Positions 16,486 to 25,273 of a DNA stretch of 34,489 bases are shown one piece after another (within the stretch, counting starts at the first letter, position 1; every line of letters begins with the position of its first letter). The translations under genes were made by a program, and so were the position numbers. This DNA is from CAZHZT01 sp964537285 (GTDB lineage: Bacteria > Bacteroidota > Bacteroidia > Chitinophagales > Saprospiraceae), in contig CAZHZT010000058.1 of NCBI GenBank assembly GCA_964537285.1, positions 1 through 34,489 on the forward strand. Direction: 5' to 3'. Under the pieces are notes generated by a model. The model worked only from the letters and a program-made list of their open reading frames with translations. It did not search any database and was not told the origin of the DNA.

Positions 16486-17535
16486 TTAACATTCTTTGAT
16501 GCCTTCCATAAATATTCTTGCCCAATGCTTAGGGGTATATTGCTTGGATAATTCAAAACTTGCCTGGCTCATTTCCTGCCATTCTTCTGGGGTCGCATTG
16601 GCTACTTTAACCAGTTTTTTCTTTAACTCATTGGTATCTTTTGCCTGAAAAAGGTATCCATTATGTCCTTCTCGTAATAAATGAACAGCTGCTCCAACTG
16701 CATCAGAAGCAATTAATGGCAGCCCTGCGGCGGCGGCTTCATGTAACGCAACGCCCCAGGGTTCGTATACACTGGGAAAGATAAAGCAAGCGACCTTTTT
16801 GTAGTATTGGGGAACTAAATGAGGTTGGACAAAACCAATGTCTTTAATGCCTTCTTCTCCTTTTATCCTTTCAGCTAAAGGACCTTTACCTATTAACCAA
16901 AGCTCCCAGGGAGATTGAACTGTTTTTCTATATGCTTTGTAGGCTTCTATTAAGGTGTCAAGACCTTTACGCTCCAAATACCTTCCTACGTAAAGGAAAG
17001 CTTTTTGTCGTTTTTCTGCTTTTGCATAAGCAAATTTTTCCCAATCGCAAGAGTAAAAGCCACTCCAGCAATTTTTTGTCGGATAACCCAGTTTGTTTGC
17101 AAATTGTCTTTGTCTTTCGCCTGTTGCCCAAAGAATATCAATAGATGGGTGTAAGTACCATTGGGAAATTCTTACAGCCACTTGTTGCCGAAAACTTCCT
17201 GTCCATTGGGTATCAGAGCCAGCTACCACAGGAACTCCTTCTTCTTTCATCGCTTTAGCTGCTTTTAAATATCCTTTGTCCATCCATCCGGAAATGAGTA
17301 AGGCTTGAGGAGCAAAATCTTTAAGGGTCTTTATAATTTCAGGGGTAGATAATTTACTTCGATCATAAGGGTGGTCAATATGACCGAAAATTTCATCTGA
17401 AAAGGGGGCTTCTGAGGCAACCGGCCAATACATGACCAATAATTCTACTTGATAATATTTTTTTAATGCTCGTTGACAAGCAGCACTATATCCAGATAAA
17501 TTGGAATATAGGATAGCTATTTTTTGGATATCCAT
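16486..17535 (-). CDS. GT4 glycosyltransferase
   Basis: A 349-residue GT-B glycosyltransferase, slightly short for the family. The start MDIQKIAILYSNLSGYSAAC leads into an atypical acceptor domain with PQALLISGWMDKGYLKAA and VVAGSDTQW. The donor domain is clear: FLYVGRYLERKGLDTLIEAY, LIGKGPLAERI, and IFPSVYEPWGVALHEAAAAGLPLIASDAVGA, with the second glutamate of the E-x7-E motif intact. The ATG at 17535 is well placed for the first beta-strand. It ends shortly before the 311-base gap and begins 24 bases after the next upstream gene's stop, so it is likely the last gene of a GT4 trio (16.5-19.9 kb). Substrates are unknown. Confidence 0.87.
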   Translation of the reverse strand: MDIQKIAILYSNLSGYSAACQRALKKYYQVELLVMYWPVASEAPFSDEIFGHIDHPYDRSKLSTPEIIKTLKDFAPQALLISGWMDKGYLKAAKAMKEEGVPVVAGSDTQWTGSFRQQVAVRISQWYLHPSIDILWATGERQRQFANKLGYPTKNCWSGFYSCDWEKFAYAKAEKRQKAFLYVGRYLERKGLDTLIEAYKAYRKTVQSPWELWLIGKGPLAERIKGEEGIKDIGFVQPHLVPQYYKKVACFIFPSVYEPWGVALHEAAAAGLPLIASDAVGAAVHLLREGHNGYLFQAKDTNELKKKLVKVANATPEEWQEMSQASFELSKQYTPKHWARIFMEGIKEC

Positions 17536-17559
17536 TAAGGTAGGATGTAATTAATGGTG

Positions 17560-18765
17560 CTATTTTATACCTAGGATGCTTTTGTAAACCGTTGCGGTAA
17601 CTTCGGCATTTTTTTCCCAGGAATATAGTTTTTGATACTGTTCAAATGGGAAGTTGTTATTCTGTACTATTCGATGTTGAATCGCTTTAATTCCTTGAAG
17701 AATTGCTTTTTCATCATCATTGGTGCAAACCTCTCCAATATTACTATTTTCAACGGTTTCTTTAAGTACTGGGGCATTACTCACCAACACTGGTTTCTGG
17801 TAATGAGCTGCAATGTTTAATACACCACTTTGAGAGGTAAAGCTTTTCTTATAGGGCAAGGCAATCCAATCGGATGCATTAAAGAAGTTTCCTACTTCCT
17901 CATCTTCAATAAAACGATGGAAAAAATGTAACCGATTCCCGATTTCTAGTTCTTCCCCTAATGTTTTGTAATATACCACATCCTTGTGCCGACTATTGGC
18001 TTTACCTGCAATAATTAAGTGCGTAGATGGATTAGACCTAGCGAATGCCCTTATGAAGACATCTAGGTTTTTTTCATCTCGAAGCTGGCCAAAAAATAAA
18101 GCTACCTGATGTTCTAACGGGATTCCGATTTCTTTCAGAAATGTTGCTCTATCTTTTTGGGGAGCAGGGTAAGTATAGGGACCATGTGGAACCAAATGAA
18201 TGCTGTCGGAAGTCAATCCAGGAGCGAAAGCTAATAATTCATTTGCCTGGTGTTGAGAATGGACAAAGAGTGCATCGCAGCTTTGATAAAACGCTTTGAG
18301 TTGTTTGTCCTCCCATCCTTTGTTTAGGATAGCAATAGGCCTTAGTATATCATGAGCGGAAGCGGTAATTTTAACGCCGGTTTTGCGCATAGCTTGATAC
18401 CAAAATGGGAAAGTGATGTGGTTGAAGCTATCGAAATGAATGATATCCAATTGGGAATGTTTGATGTGCCTTATTGCTTTCCGGGGGTTTATCCATTGGG
18501 CAGTAAGAAACTTCGCTTTTCTGATATATGGAATAGAATGGGATAAGTTTTGGAGAACAGGGGTTATCTTCACACCTGAAATGTTTTGAAACTCAAATTC
18601 TGGAGCACATATTAAGGAGATATCTAATTCCGGAACCTGGGCAAGAAAAGGTAATAATTCGGCAGTATATAAGCCAATACCTCCCCCGGGAAAATAAATA
18701 AAGTGGCCTATCTTGATGTTTTTTTGATTTGAGTTGTTCAGAACCGGCACCTTATTTGATAGCAC
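17560..18765 (-). CDS. GT4 glycosyltransferase
   Basis: A GT-B family-4 enzyme of about 401 residues. It shows IGHFIYFPGGGIGLYTAELLPF at the N-terminus, LDIIHFDSFNHITFPFW in the acceptor domain, HLVPHGPY at the linker, and ALFFGQLRDEKNLDVFIRAF and LPYKKSFTSQSGVLNIAAHYQKPVLVS in the donor domain; the canonical glutamate of the E-x7-E motif is replaced here by a QSGVLNIA stretch, as in some subfamilies. The start is not ATG: GTG at 18765, overlapping the upstream gene by 14 bases, or GTG at 18750, two bases past that gene's stop. Both retain the first beta-strand. Read in one unit with the neighbouring GT4 genes. Substrates are unknown. Confidence 0.85.
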   Translation of the reverse strand: MLSNKVPVLNNSNQKNIKIGHFIYFPGGGIGLYTAELLPFLAQVPELDISLICAPEFEFQNISGVKITPVLQNLSHSIPYIRKAKFLTAQWINPRKAIRHIKHSQLDIIHFDSFNHITFPFWYQAMRKTGVKITASAHDILRPIAILNKGWEDKQLKAFYQSCDALFVHSQHQANELLAFAPGLTSDSIHLVPHGPYTYPAPQKDRATFLKEIGIPLEHQVALFFGQLRDEKNLDVFIRAFARSNPSTHLIIAGKANSRHKDVVYYKTLGEELEIGNRLHFFHRFIEDEEVGNFFNASDWIALPYKKSFTSQSGVLNIAAHYQKPVLVSNAPVLKETVENSNIGEVCTNDDEKAILQGIKAIQHRIVQNNNFPFEQYQKLYSWEKNAEVTATVYKSILGIK

Positions 18766-19927
18766 TTTTGTAAGTACTAATCAATTCGTTAATATGATGT
18801 TCGGGCGAAAATTGGGATTTAATAAGCTGGATACCCGCCTGTCCTGCTTCTGTCAAACGCTGCTCCGAGGAGTTTAGGTCTAGAACGGCTTCTTTGATAG
18901 CATTTGCATCCTTGGTAGGTACCAGCCTGCCAAATTGTTGGTCTTTGAGCCAATCGCTTATGCCTGTTATATTTGTTGCAATTACAGGAATACCCCTAGA
19001 TAAGGCTTCAATGGCTACAATACCCAACGTTTCCTGCCAAAGTGAAGGGAAAATAAATACAGTAGTTTGGTCAAGAATATTCTTTATACCCTCCCGTGAT
19101 GCCCAGGGGTGGAGCTTTATCCGATCTTCGCAGCCTGACAGCTTAGCTTTTTCCAATAAAGTTTTTTCATTATCCGCGTTGATATCACCAACCATGATTC
19201 CTTGCCACTCTTTTGGCAATGCGCCCAATGCTTGAATAAAATATTCCTGTCCTTTGTTAGGGGCAATTCTTCCTATAAACGTAATAGTAGGTGTTTTGGG
19301 TATTGGCCTCGGTGCATCTAAAGGAGTAAGCGGACAAAAATAGGGTAACACCTTGATGGTATCCTTATGCCAGCCTGCAGCCAATAAACGTTCTTTAGCT
19401 ACATAACTTGGCGCAATAACTTGTTTTAGAGCAGGGTGTACCCTTTTTACTTTTTGTATCCTTTTATAAAAAGGTAATGAAAACTGGGGTCTGGGTGTTA
19501 AGCAATGCTTTTGTAAAGTAGTTGAAAAGCAAGATAAATTGCCATTAGCTTTAGGGCAAACTTCTTGAGTCCTTTTAAAAAAGAAGGTATTCGCCGGACA
19601 AATCCATCTATAATCATGACAGGTCAGCAAGGTAGGTGCAGTTTCCAGGCAGGCAATTAAGGCTTCGCTGTTCTGAATATTATGAATGTGGATAAGGTCA
19701 GGTTCTTTGGCTTTTAAAAACTTACGAAAATTTTCTAAGCCTTTACTACCAGAAATCTGGCTAAGGAATGGCTGCTGAATAGCATCATCCCAAAGAGAAG
19801 CATCACCTTCGGCATAAACCCAAATTGGCTGTATGCCTTTACTCTTGAGCTGAGGTAGGATGGAAAATAAATAGGTTTCAACCCCTCCCTTCGGTAATAA
19901 GTGTTTATTTAAGTTTAAAACTTTCAG
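18752..19927 (-). CDS. GT4 glycosyltransferase with a non-ATG (CTG) start
   Basis: An ATG- or TTG-based reading starts only at 19630 and gives a 292-residue protein lacking most of the acceptor domain. The same frame stays open to about 19936 and encodes a good family-4 N-terminus: KVLNLNKHLLPKGGVETYLF, then PDLIHIHNIQNSEALIACL leading into LTCHDYRWICPAN. No ATG, GTG or TTG occurs between that strand and the upstream stop, so the CTG at 19927 (CTG-AAA-GTT) is the likely start, giving 391 residues, a normal length. The donor domain is intact (FIGRIAPNKGQEYFIQAL, FPSLWQETLGIVAIEALSRGIPVIA). A mutated ATG that now initiates weakly is the alternative. It overlaps the downstream GT4 start region. 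Confidence 0.78.
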   Translation of the reverse strand: MKVLNLNKHLLPKGGVETYLFSILPQLKSKGIQPIWVYAEGDASLWDDAIQQPFLSQISGSKGLENFRKFLKAKEPDLIHIHNIQNSEALIACLETAPTLLTCHDYRWICPANTFFFKRTQEVCPKANGNLSCFSTTLQKHCLTPRPQFSLPFYKRIQKVKRVHPALKQVIAPSYVAKERLLAAGWHKDTIKVLPYFCPLTPLDAPRPIPKTPTITFIGRIAPNKGQEYFIQALGALPKEWQGIMVGDINADNEKTLLEKAKLSGCEDRIKLHPWASREGIKNILDQTTVFIFPSLWQETLGIVAIEALSRGIPVIATNITGISDWLKDQQFGRLVPTKDANAIKEAVLDLNSSEQRLTEAGQAGIQLIKSQFSPEHHINELISTYKSAIK

Positions 19928-20023
19928 AGCTATTAATTTTTAATTTGAGAAAAAATGCGTTTTACTGAAGTCTTACTGAGTTGAATAGTAGATTGGAAAT
20001 GGGAATTTGAAGGGCGGAATTAA

Positions 20024-20848
20024 TCATTCTTCAAGCAAGTATCCAAAGTTGTTAGAATTTAGAATCCTTGAAACTTCTTTGAAATTAGAAATCATTTCAG
20101 ATGTTTTTTTAGGGTTTTGACGTTTGAGTTGGCTCACTAAAGGAACTTGTTTGACACCCAGAAATCCAGTGATTTTTTGAAGGGTGGAATCTGGATATTG
20201 GCTTAACTCGTCGTAATCGACTTCTATTTTTCGTAAAGAACGGAGTTGACTCCTAATTTCTCTTTCTCTATTTATTGCATTTCTAATATAGTTTAGCATG
20301 TGATCAATATTTACTTTTAAAAGAGTAGGAGTAGCTTTTTTGGGGCTATTCTGATACACTCTCCAAACATTAGTTTGCATTGCAATGGCCCAGGATAAAT
20401 AAGATCTAAGAAGATTTCGATTTAGAAAAATAACTTTCAGCTCCTTTTTCTGGGCCAAATAAGACCATGCGTTATTTCGGTATGAGCGTTCTGCCTCATG
20501 TTCTCTGGGAAATGGATAAAGAGCCTTAAAACCAACCGCATGTATACCTTTTGGGTGTTTGCAAAAAATAGCATGGTTGAGGAACGTAATGATATCTTCT
20601 TCTCTTTGTTTCAATAGAGCTTTTCGGTTTCCCAAATGATATCTTTCAAAAAGGGATTTGCCTCCGTCTAATTTAAGCAATTCGTGCATGCAAACAATCT
20701 CCGGGTGTGATTGTAGGAGCGACATCAAATGCGTAGATCCAGACCTGGGGTGCCCTACGATAAGGAATGGGGTGATTTCATGATTTACTGGAAATAAATG
20801 ATAATCAACGAAAAGTTTTTTAATGCTTTTTGATGAGGGTACTTTCAT
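20024..20848 (-). CDS. Sulfotransferase (PAPS-dependent, P-loop)
   Basis: A 274-residue sulfotransferase-family protein. The 5'-phosphosulfate-binding loop reads FLIVGHPRSGSTHLMSLLQ (about 28-46) and the 3'-phosphate-binding region VIFLNRNLLRSYLSWAI (about 138-154). It would move sulfate from PAPS to a hydroxyl of the polysaccharide or its lipid-linked precursor in the cytoplasm (family knowledge). No signal peptide or membrane segment is seen. The ATG at 20848 is clear. A 96-base gap follows towards the GT4 downstream and a 263-base gap precedes it, so it may start its own transcript. One of four sulfotransferase-like genes in the window; the acceptor position is not predictable. Confidence 0.87.
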   Translation of the reverse strand: MKVPSSKSIKKLFVDYHLFPVNHEITPFLIVGHPRSGSTHLMSLLQSHPEIVCMHELLKLDGGKSLFERYHLGNRKALLKQREEDIITFLNHAIFCKHPKGIHAVGFKALYPFPREHEAERSYRNNAWSYLAQKKELKVIFLNRNLLRSYLSWAIAMQTNVWRVYQNSPKKATPTLLKVNIDHMLNYIRNAINREREIRSQLRSLRKIEVDYDELSQYPDSTLQKITGFLGVKQVPLVSQLKRQNPKKTSEMISNFKEVSRILNSNNFGYLLEE

Positions 20849-21111
20849 GAATAGTAAGATATATGAAAATATAGTGCTTTTTACTAGGCAAAAAAAACAA
20901 TTATTTCATGGCTACATTAGTCCACAATTGATTTTTTGGTCTGATTAATCAATGTTTGGTTGTTTGACAAGCCATTGATAGAATACCCAAAGGACTTCAA
21001 TTCTTTAGATTAAAGCCATAATTAAAGAGCGTTTAAAATAACTTCAAGGGTTTTTATAAATAAAGTTTAGGAGAACAGGATTACCATGTTAAAAACAAGT
21101 CCTTAAAGAAT
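20849..21111. other. AT-rich intergenic gap with a short palindrome
   Basis: A 263-base non-coding gap between a GT2 and a sulfotransferase gene. The only structure noted is a 10-bp palindrome, TGATTAATCA, at 20942-20951, a size that could serve as a repressor site. No coding remnant was found. Confidence 0.4.
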
Positions 21112-22062
21112 TTAAGAATTTCTTTTTTGATTTTTCCAGTAAATAGATTCTAAATAGTTAAACCAAATCCATTGGTCATAAGATTTGGATGTCAATCTTC
21201 TAGACAGCTTTAACAAGTCAAAGAAAGCGTGTAAAACAATTGTTGATGGCTGTGATGAAGGAGTTTTCAGCAGCCCTCTTAAGAATCTATATGGTAATTT
21301 CCAAAAAAAGAGTTTAGCTGTGTATAATATTCGATTTTTTTGGGTGCCTCTTGCTTCATAAATAGCTCGATTCCTGATCACTTGTCGCATTCGTTTCAAT
21401 TCTTTAGCCCTATCAGTTGTCGCAGAACCGGAAAAGTGCTGAATGAAGGCTCTTCTATAAAAAGCTATTTCATATCCTGCTTCTTTGATCCTTCTGCATA
21501 GGTCATAATCTTCATAGTAACTTCCAAAAACGGGATCAAACGGGCCAACAGACTTCAATACGCTCGTTCGTACAAATAGAGATGGGGCGGGTGCTACGTC
21601 GGAAAAAATCAATGGTTCTCCTTCTTTTGAGCTTAGGCTTTCTCGTTGTTCTTCACTTAAACAATCCAGGAAGCTGGGATCCCATTTGGAGTTGTCATAG
21701 TTCCTGATCAAGGGGCATAAAGCGCCGATATTGGGATACTGATCTAAAATATTCAAACAATTGCTTAGCCATTTTGGGGGGCTTATGGTATCTTGATTAA
21801 GGAATAAAATATAATCACCTTTTAAATGACCGTTAACCAAAGCGTAGTTATTAGCCTCTGCAAAACCCATAGGCCTGGGAGTAGGCAAAATTTGATAACC
21901 TGAAAAAGCGGAAAAATCGTATTGGTCAATGTTGTTATTTCCGGCATTGTCAACTAAAATCAAATTCACCTGAGAACCTTCTAGCGCCAGGGTTTCCAAA
22001 CATTTTGGAAGCCATTTATCTCCATAATAAGCTACTAAAATTACATCTGCTAAGGGTAACAT
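21112..22062 (-). CDS. GT2 glycosyltransferase, rhamnosyltransferase-like
   Basis: A 316-residue family-2 glycosyltransferase of the WbbL/rhamnosyltransferase-like group. The start ADVILVAYYGDKWLPKCLETL, the ILVDNAGNNN loop, GFAEANNYAL and the DxD equivalent FLNQDTISPP are all in place, followed by PFDPVFGSYYEDYDLCRRIKEAGYEIAFY with the ED-x-D-L-C catalytic-base motif and HFSGSATTD. It likely adds a sugar, often rhamnose in this group, to a lipid-linked oligosaccharide at the cytoplasmic membrane. The ATG at 22062 lies 36 bases after the stop of an upstream sulfotransferase gene, consistent with one operon. Donor specificity is inference only. Confidence 0.9.
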   Translation of the reverse strand: MLPLADVILVAYYGDKWLPKCLETLALEGSQVNLILVDNAGNNNIDQYDFSAFSGYQILPTPRPMGFAEANNYALVNGHLKGDYILFLNQDTISPPKWLSNCLNILDQYPNIGALCPLIRNYDNSKWDPSFLDCLSEEQRESLSSKEGEPLIFSDVAPAPSLFVRTSVLKSVGPFDPVFGSYYEDYDLCRRIKEAGYEIAFYRRAFIQHFSGSATTDRAKELKRMRQVIRNRAIYEARGTQKNRILYTAKLFFWKLPYRFLRGLLKTPSSQPSTIVLHAFFDLLKLSRRLTSKSYDQWIWFNYLESIYWKNQKRNS

Positions 22063-22098
22063 AAGTTCTTTTCTAGCTGTGGATAATACCGGAACGTA

Positions 22099-22971
22099 TC
22101 AATGCGATAGCCAGGAATCGATAATTGGCGAATGAAGTAAGGTGTTTAATTTTTGGAGGTCTGTTTCAAAGTAATCAAAGAGTTGTTTTTTTTCTGATTC
22201 AAATGCAGGTTTTTTTTCATTGATGAAAATGGATTTAAGTCCAGCCTTCAACGTTTCTGGAATCAGGGATTGAATTTGTTGGTAAAGGTTGGAATGCACC
22301 AACTTCTTTAATGAACTCGATTTGTACTGTTGAAATTTCAAGTGTTGCTTTTCTAAGTCAAAATGGAAAGTTGTGTCAAGACCTAGAAAATCAAGTATTT
22401 GGATTAGAAAAGATGCCGGATTCCTTTTTAAGTCGTCAAAGAACAAAATTAATATTTGTTCCTTTGGAAAAGCAGTAAAATACTTTGTTACTTGATGATG
22501 ATACAAGCCTACTTCTATATATTCCTTAAAAAAAAAGGAATTACTATTTGAAATACTTTCTTGTAAAGATAAGCTGTTATAACCGGCTTGAACATCCATT
22601 AGATAGTGCGATATAGCCCGATCTATCGGGTGGCGTAAAATCATGATGATTTTTGCCTCCGGACACTTGGATTGGATGCGTTGTGCGGCATAGTCATTAA
22701 AGAGGTAAGAAGGACTAAAATCACCTTTTACTTTAGATTCAGCCTTAGCGTATAAATTTAAATAGTCCGATTCTTTTTCAATAAAATCGACCTGATAATA
22801 GGTTTCCTTAACCTCTGGACAAGCAAAAAAATGAGGCTCTTTAATGGACGGAACGAAGATACCCGGGTGTTGACTTAAATAATTATAAGTTGAAGTGGTG
22901 CCACCTTTGGGAACTCCTACTAAAAAAAAGTCAGGCCAACTTCTATTACTTTGTACCACACGCTTTGACAT
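22099..22971 (-). CDS. Sulfotransferase (heparan N-sulfotransferase-like)
   Basis: A 290-residue sulfotransferase resembling the Sulfotransfer_1 group. The PAPS loop is DFFLVGVPKGGTTSTYNYLSQHPGI split over the first 40 residues in the form GVPKGGTTSTYNYL, followed by KEPHFFA, GDFSPSYL and the 3'-phosphate region IIMILRHPIDRAISHY. These are the standard elements of glycan O- and N-sulfotransferases. The start ATG at 22971 shares its A with the last base of the upstream GT4 stop (TAATG), so the pair is coupled; the longer frame would require a TTG three codons earlier. It sits in an operon with GT2, GT4 and pyruvyl transferase genes, which supports action on the same glycan. Confidence 0.92.
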   Translation of the reverse strand: MSKRVVQSNRSWPDFFLVGVPKGGTTSTYNYLSQHPGIFVPSIKEPHFFACPEVKETYYQVDFIEKESDYLNLYAKAESKVKGDFSPSYLFNDYAAQRIQSKCPEAKIIMILRHPIDRAISHYLMDVQAGYNSLSLQESISNSNSFFFKEYIEVGLYHHQVTKYFTAFPKEQILILFFDDLKRNPASFLIQILDFLGLDTTFHFDLEKQHLKFQQYKSSSLKKLVHSNLYQQIQSLIPETLKAGLKSIFINEKKPAFESEKKQLFDYFETDLQKLNTLLHSPIIDSWLSH

Positions 22972-24125
22972 TACAGGCAATTCTTGACAATGGTTCCTAT
23001 TCTTTGGATATAAACCTTTTCATGATAATGTTTTTCTGCATCTCTTCTGGCATTTTTTCCTAGTTTTTCACTTAGTTCGGGAAGGCTTAGTATCTGAATT
23101 AGGGCATTTGCTAGTTTTTCACTAGCATCAAAAGGGACCAAAACTCCATTCTCACCATCATTGATTATTTCTGTAATTCCTCCAACGGCAGTAGCCACTA
23201 CCGGTTTTTGGCAAGCAAAAGCCTCAATCACTGTTCTTCCAAAAGGCTCTGCTTTAGAAGGAATGCAAATGGCATCAACAGATTTATAAAAGGCGATCAT
23301 ATTGGAAATGGACCCTGTAAATATAAAGTGTTTATTAATGTTGAGCTTTTGGGTGGCCTCAATTAACGATTCTTTATAATGGTCATCTCCACCACCAGTA
23401 ATGACAAATTTGCAGTCAGGAAACTTTTCTAATATAATTGGAGCAGCCTTTATCAGAAAAGAGTGGCCTTTCATGGGACGTAAGGTGCCGGGAATGCCAA
23501 TTAATAGTCCGTCCGTTGGTAAGTTTAAGTGAGTTCTGGCTTCCTCTTTATTTAATGTGGTATTGAAATAGTCCGCATTTACTGCATTAGGCATTACATG
23601 TACTTTCTGTAATAACTTTTCTCCAAGAATATTTTGTCCAACCGCTTTTGAAATAACAATAATTTCTTGAGCGAATGTAGACAGTATCCATCTGACCAAT
23701 TCCTTACCTAAAATGAAAGGTACTTTCATTTCTCCTCCTACATCTTCAAACAATTCTCTGACATGCCAAACGACAGGGATGTTAAGCTTACGTGCTGCCA
23801 GTGCTGCTGGTAAACTAACCAAAGTATTGATGTAAACAACGGATGGTTGAGTAGATCTAAAGAATTCAACGAATTTTTTTTTATTGGCGAATTCTTGGTA
23901 TAGATTTCGAAAAAAACGCCCAAAATTATGGGTTCTCAGCCAGCTTTTATGTGCGATTATTTCAACGGGGTAGTCTGTAAGTTTGGTTAGAGGACCTTCG
24001 AATGCATAAACAAAGTGGGTTTTTAGTCCTATGCCATCTATTCCTTTTGCAGATAATTGAGCACTAAAGCCCGAACCACTAAGATTAGCGCTGTATTGAA
24101 CTATTATGACACGGCCATTAGTCAT
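22971..24125 (-). CDS. GT4 glycosyltransferase
   Basis: A 384-residue GT-B family-4 enzyme. The acceptor domain has QYSANLSGSGFSAQ, PSVVYINTLVSLPAALAARKL and VVWHVRELFEDVGG; the linker is HVMPNAVNADYF; the donor domain carries IGIPGTLRPMKGHSFLIKAA, FVITGGGDDHY and IPSKAEPFGRTVIEAFACQKPVVATAVGG with an intact E-x7-E motif and GENGVLVPF. The ATG at 24125 is immediately before the first strand. It is 11 bases downstream of the pyruvyl transferase stop and overlaps the sulfotransferase start by one base, so all three are one unit. The sugar is unknown. Confidence 0.92.
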   Translation of the reverse strand: MTNGRVIIVQYSANLSGSGFSAQLSAKGIDGIGLKTHFVYAFEGPLTKLTDYPVEIIAHKSWLRTHNFGRFFRNLYQEFANKKKFVEFFRSTQPSVVYINTLVSLPAALAARKLNIPVVWHVRELFEDVGGEMKVPFILGKELVRWILSTFAQEIIVISKAVGQNILGEKLLQKVHVMPNAVNADYFNTTLNKEEARTHLNLPTDGLLIGIPGTLRPMKGHSFLIKAAPIILEKFPDCKFVITGGGDDHYKESLIEATQKLNINKHFIFTGSISNMIAFYKSVDAICIPSKAEPFGRTVIEAFACQKPVVATAVGGITEIINDGENGVLVPFDASEKLANALIQILSLPELSEKLGKNARRDAEKHYHEKVYIQRIGTIVKNCL

Positions 24126-24136
24126 TTTTTCGTGTA

Positions 24137-25273
24137 TTAGCTGGAAAAAATAGTATTATCCACCAGCTTCCACATCTCTTGAGTTCTCTTTTGTTGAATA
24201 GCATTGTTTTGGGTGATTCGGTCTTTTAAGTCTTTTCTTTTATCCTTTATGCAAGCCTTAATTGCGGTTTCTACTAAGTTTTTGGACTCTAAATCCTGAA
24301 TGAGCATTTCTTTGCAGTTGTAATCTTCAAAGAGCATTTCATATTTGTGACTCCAACTGGTACCAATAGCAGGAACATTTTGAGATAGTGCACCAATTAA
24401 GGCATGGAATCTGGATGCAACTAGAAAATGGCTTTCGCCAATTATTTTTTTGATTGTGATAGGGTCATCTTCTTGAACTACCTGGATTTTTTCATCGAGA
24501 ACGGTTAATATTTCCTCAGCCAGAGCATAATCAGGTCTTCCATGAATTAAAAGGAATGGTGAAAAGCCTTCTTCTTGCGTTTGTTTTATGCAATGCACAA
24601 TGAACTGGATGTAGGCTTTACCCATCTCGGGTGATTTGGCTTTTTCAATCATTCTCTGGTTTGGAACGATACATACGTTCAGGCTTTCATCAGTTTGAAC
24701 GCCCAATTCAGATTTAACCATATTGGTGAAGTCTGGTGCTAGCTTAATATGATCACTTTGAGCATTAACAGAGGTAGCGTGTTTGAATGAAATAGGGTCT
24801 CTGGCAAATATTAAATCAGTCGATTGCACAATTCGTTGAAAGGAACTTTGTTGCTCTTTTTTTTCAAAAGGCCCAAGTGCCTGAGGAAGCAGAATTACCT
24901 TCTTACCGTGTTTTTTAGCCTTTTCTACTTTTTCAGCAAATGCTATAATTCTAGCATTGGGATGCTGATCACCAAATGCAAACCCAGAGGCATCAAGAAT
25001 TACAGATATATCATTTTCGTTGACGAGACCAATTTTTTTCTTAAATGCAGGGGGGATGAAGTTTAGGGCTAGTTTGGTCTTTCCAAAACCTTTTATTTCC
25101 GGCTTAATAAACAACCCATATTTTGCCCTTTCATTAAAGGTTCCAAATGCAGGAGTAACAGCAAATTGAATCTCCTTTTTATCAGGGCCACTTTTAAAAT
25201 GTTCCAAAATGGAAACGAGCATGAGTTCGGCTCCTTTATTCCAGGTATTGGTACCTGTAATTTCAATTGTCAT
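24137..25273 (-). CDS. Polysaccharide pyruvyl transferase family protein
   Basis: A 378-residue member of the PS_pyruv_trans family, which ketalises sugars with pyruvate from phosphoenolpyruvate, giving the polymer extra negative charge. Visible marks are the N-terminal GTNTWNKGAELML (7-19), VILLPQALGPFEK, DLIFARDPISF and the C-terminal GESHFLVASRFHALIGALSQNVPAIGTS split around the conserved SRFHAL. The ATG at 25273 forms an ATGA overlap with the stop of the nitroreductase-like gene upstream, so the two are translated together. Not every member of this family has proven pyruvyl transferase activity, so the precise reaction is inferred. Confidence 0.88.
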   Translation of the reverse strand: MTIEITGTNTWNKGAELMLVSILEHFKSGPDKKEIQFAVTPAFGTFNERAKYGLFIKPEIKGFGKTKLALNFIPPAFKKKIGLVNENDISVILDASGFAFGDQHPNARIIAFAEKVEKAKKHGKKVILLPQALGPFEKKEQQSSFQRIVQSTDLIFARDPISFKHATSVNAQSDHIKLAPDFTNMVKSELGVQTDESLNVCIVPNQRMIEKAKSPEMGKAYIQFIVHCIKQTQEEGFSPFLLIHGRPDYALAEEILTVLDEKIQVVQEDDPITIKKIIGESHFLVASRFHALIGALSQNVPAIGTSWSHKYEMLFEDYNCKEMLIQDLESKNLVETAIKACIKDKRKDLKDRITQNNAIQQKRTQEMWKLVDNTIFSS

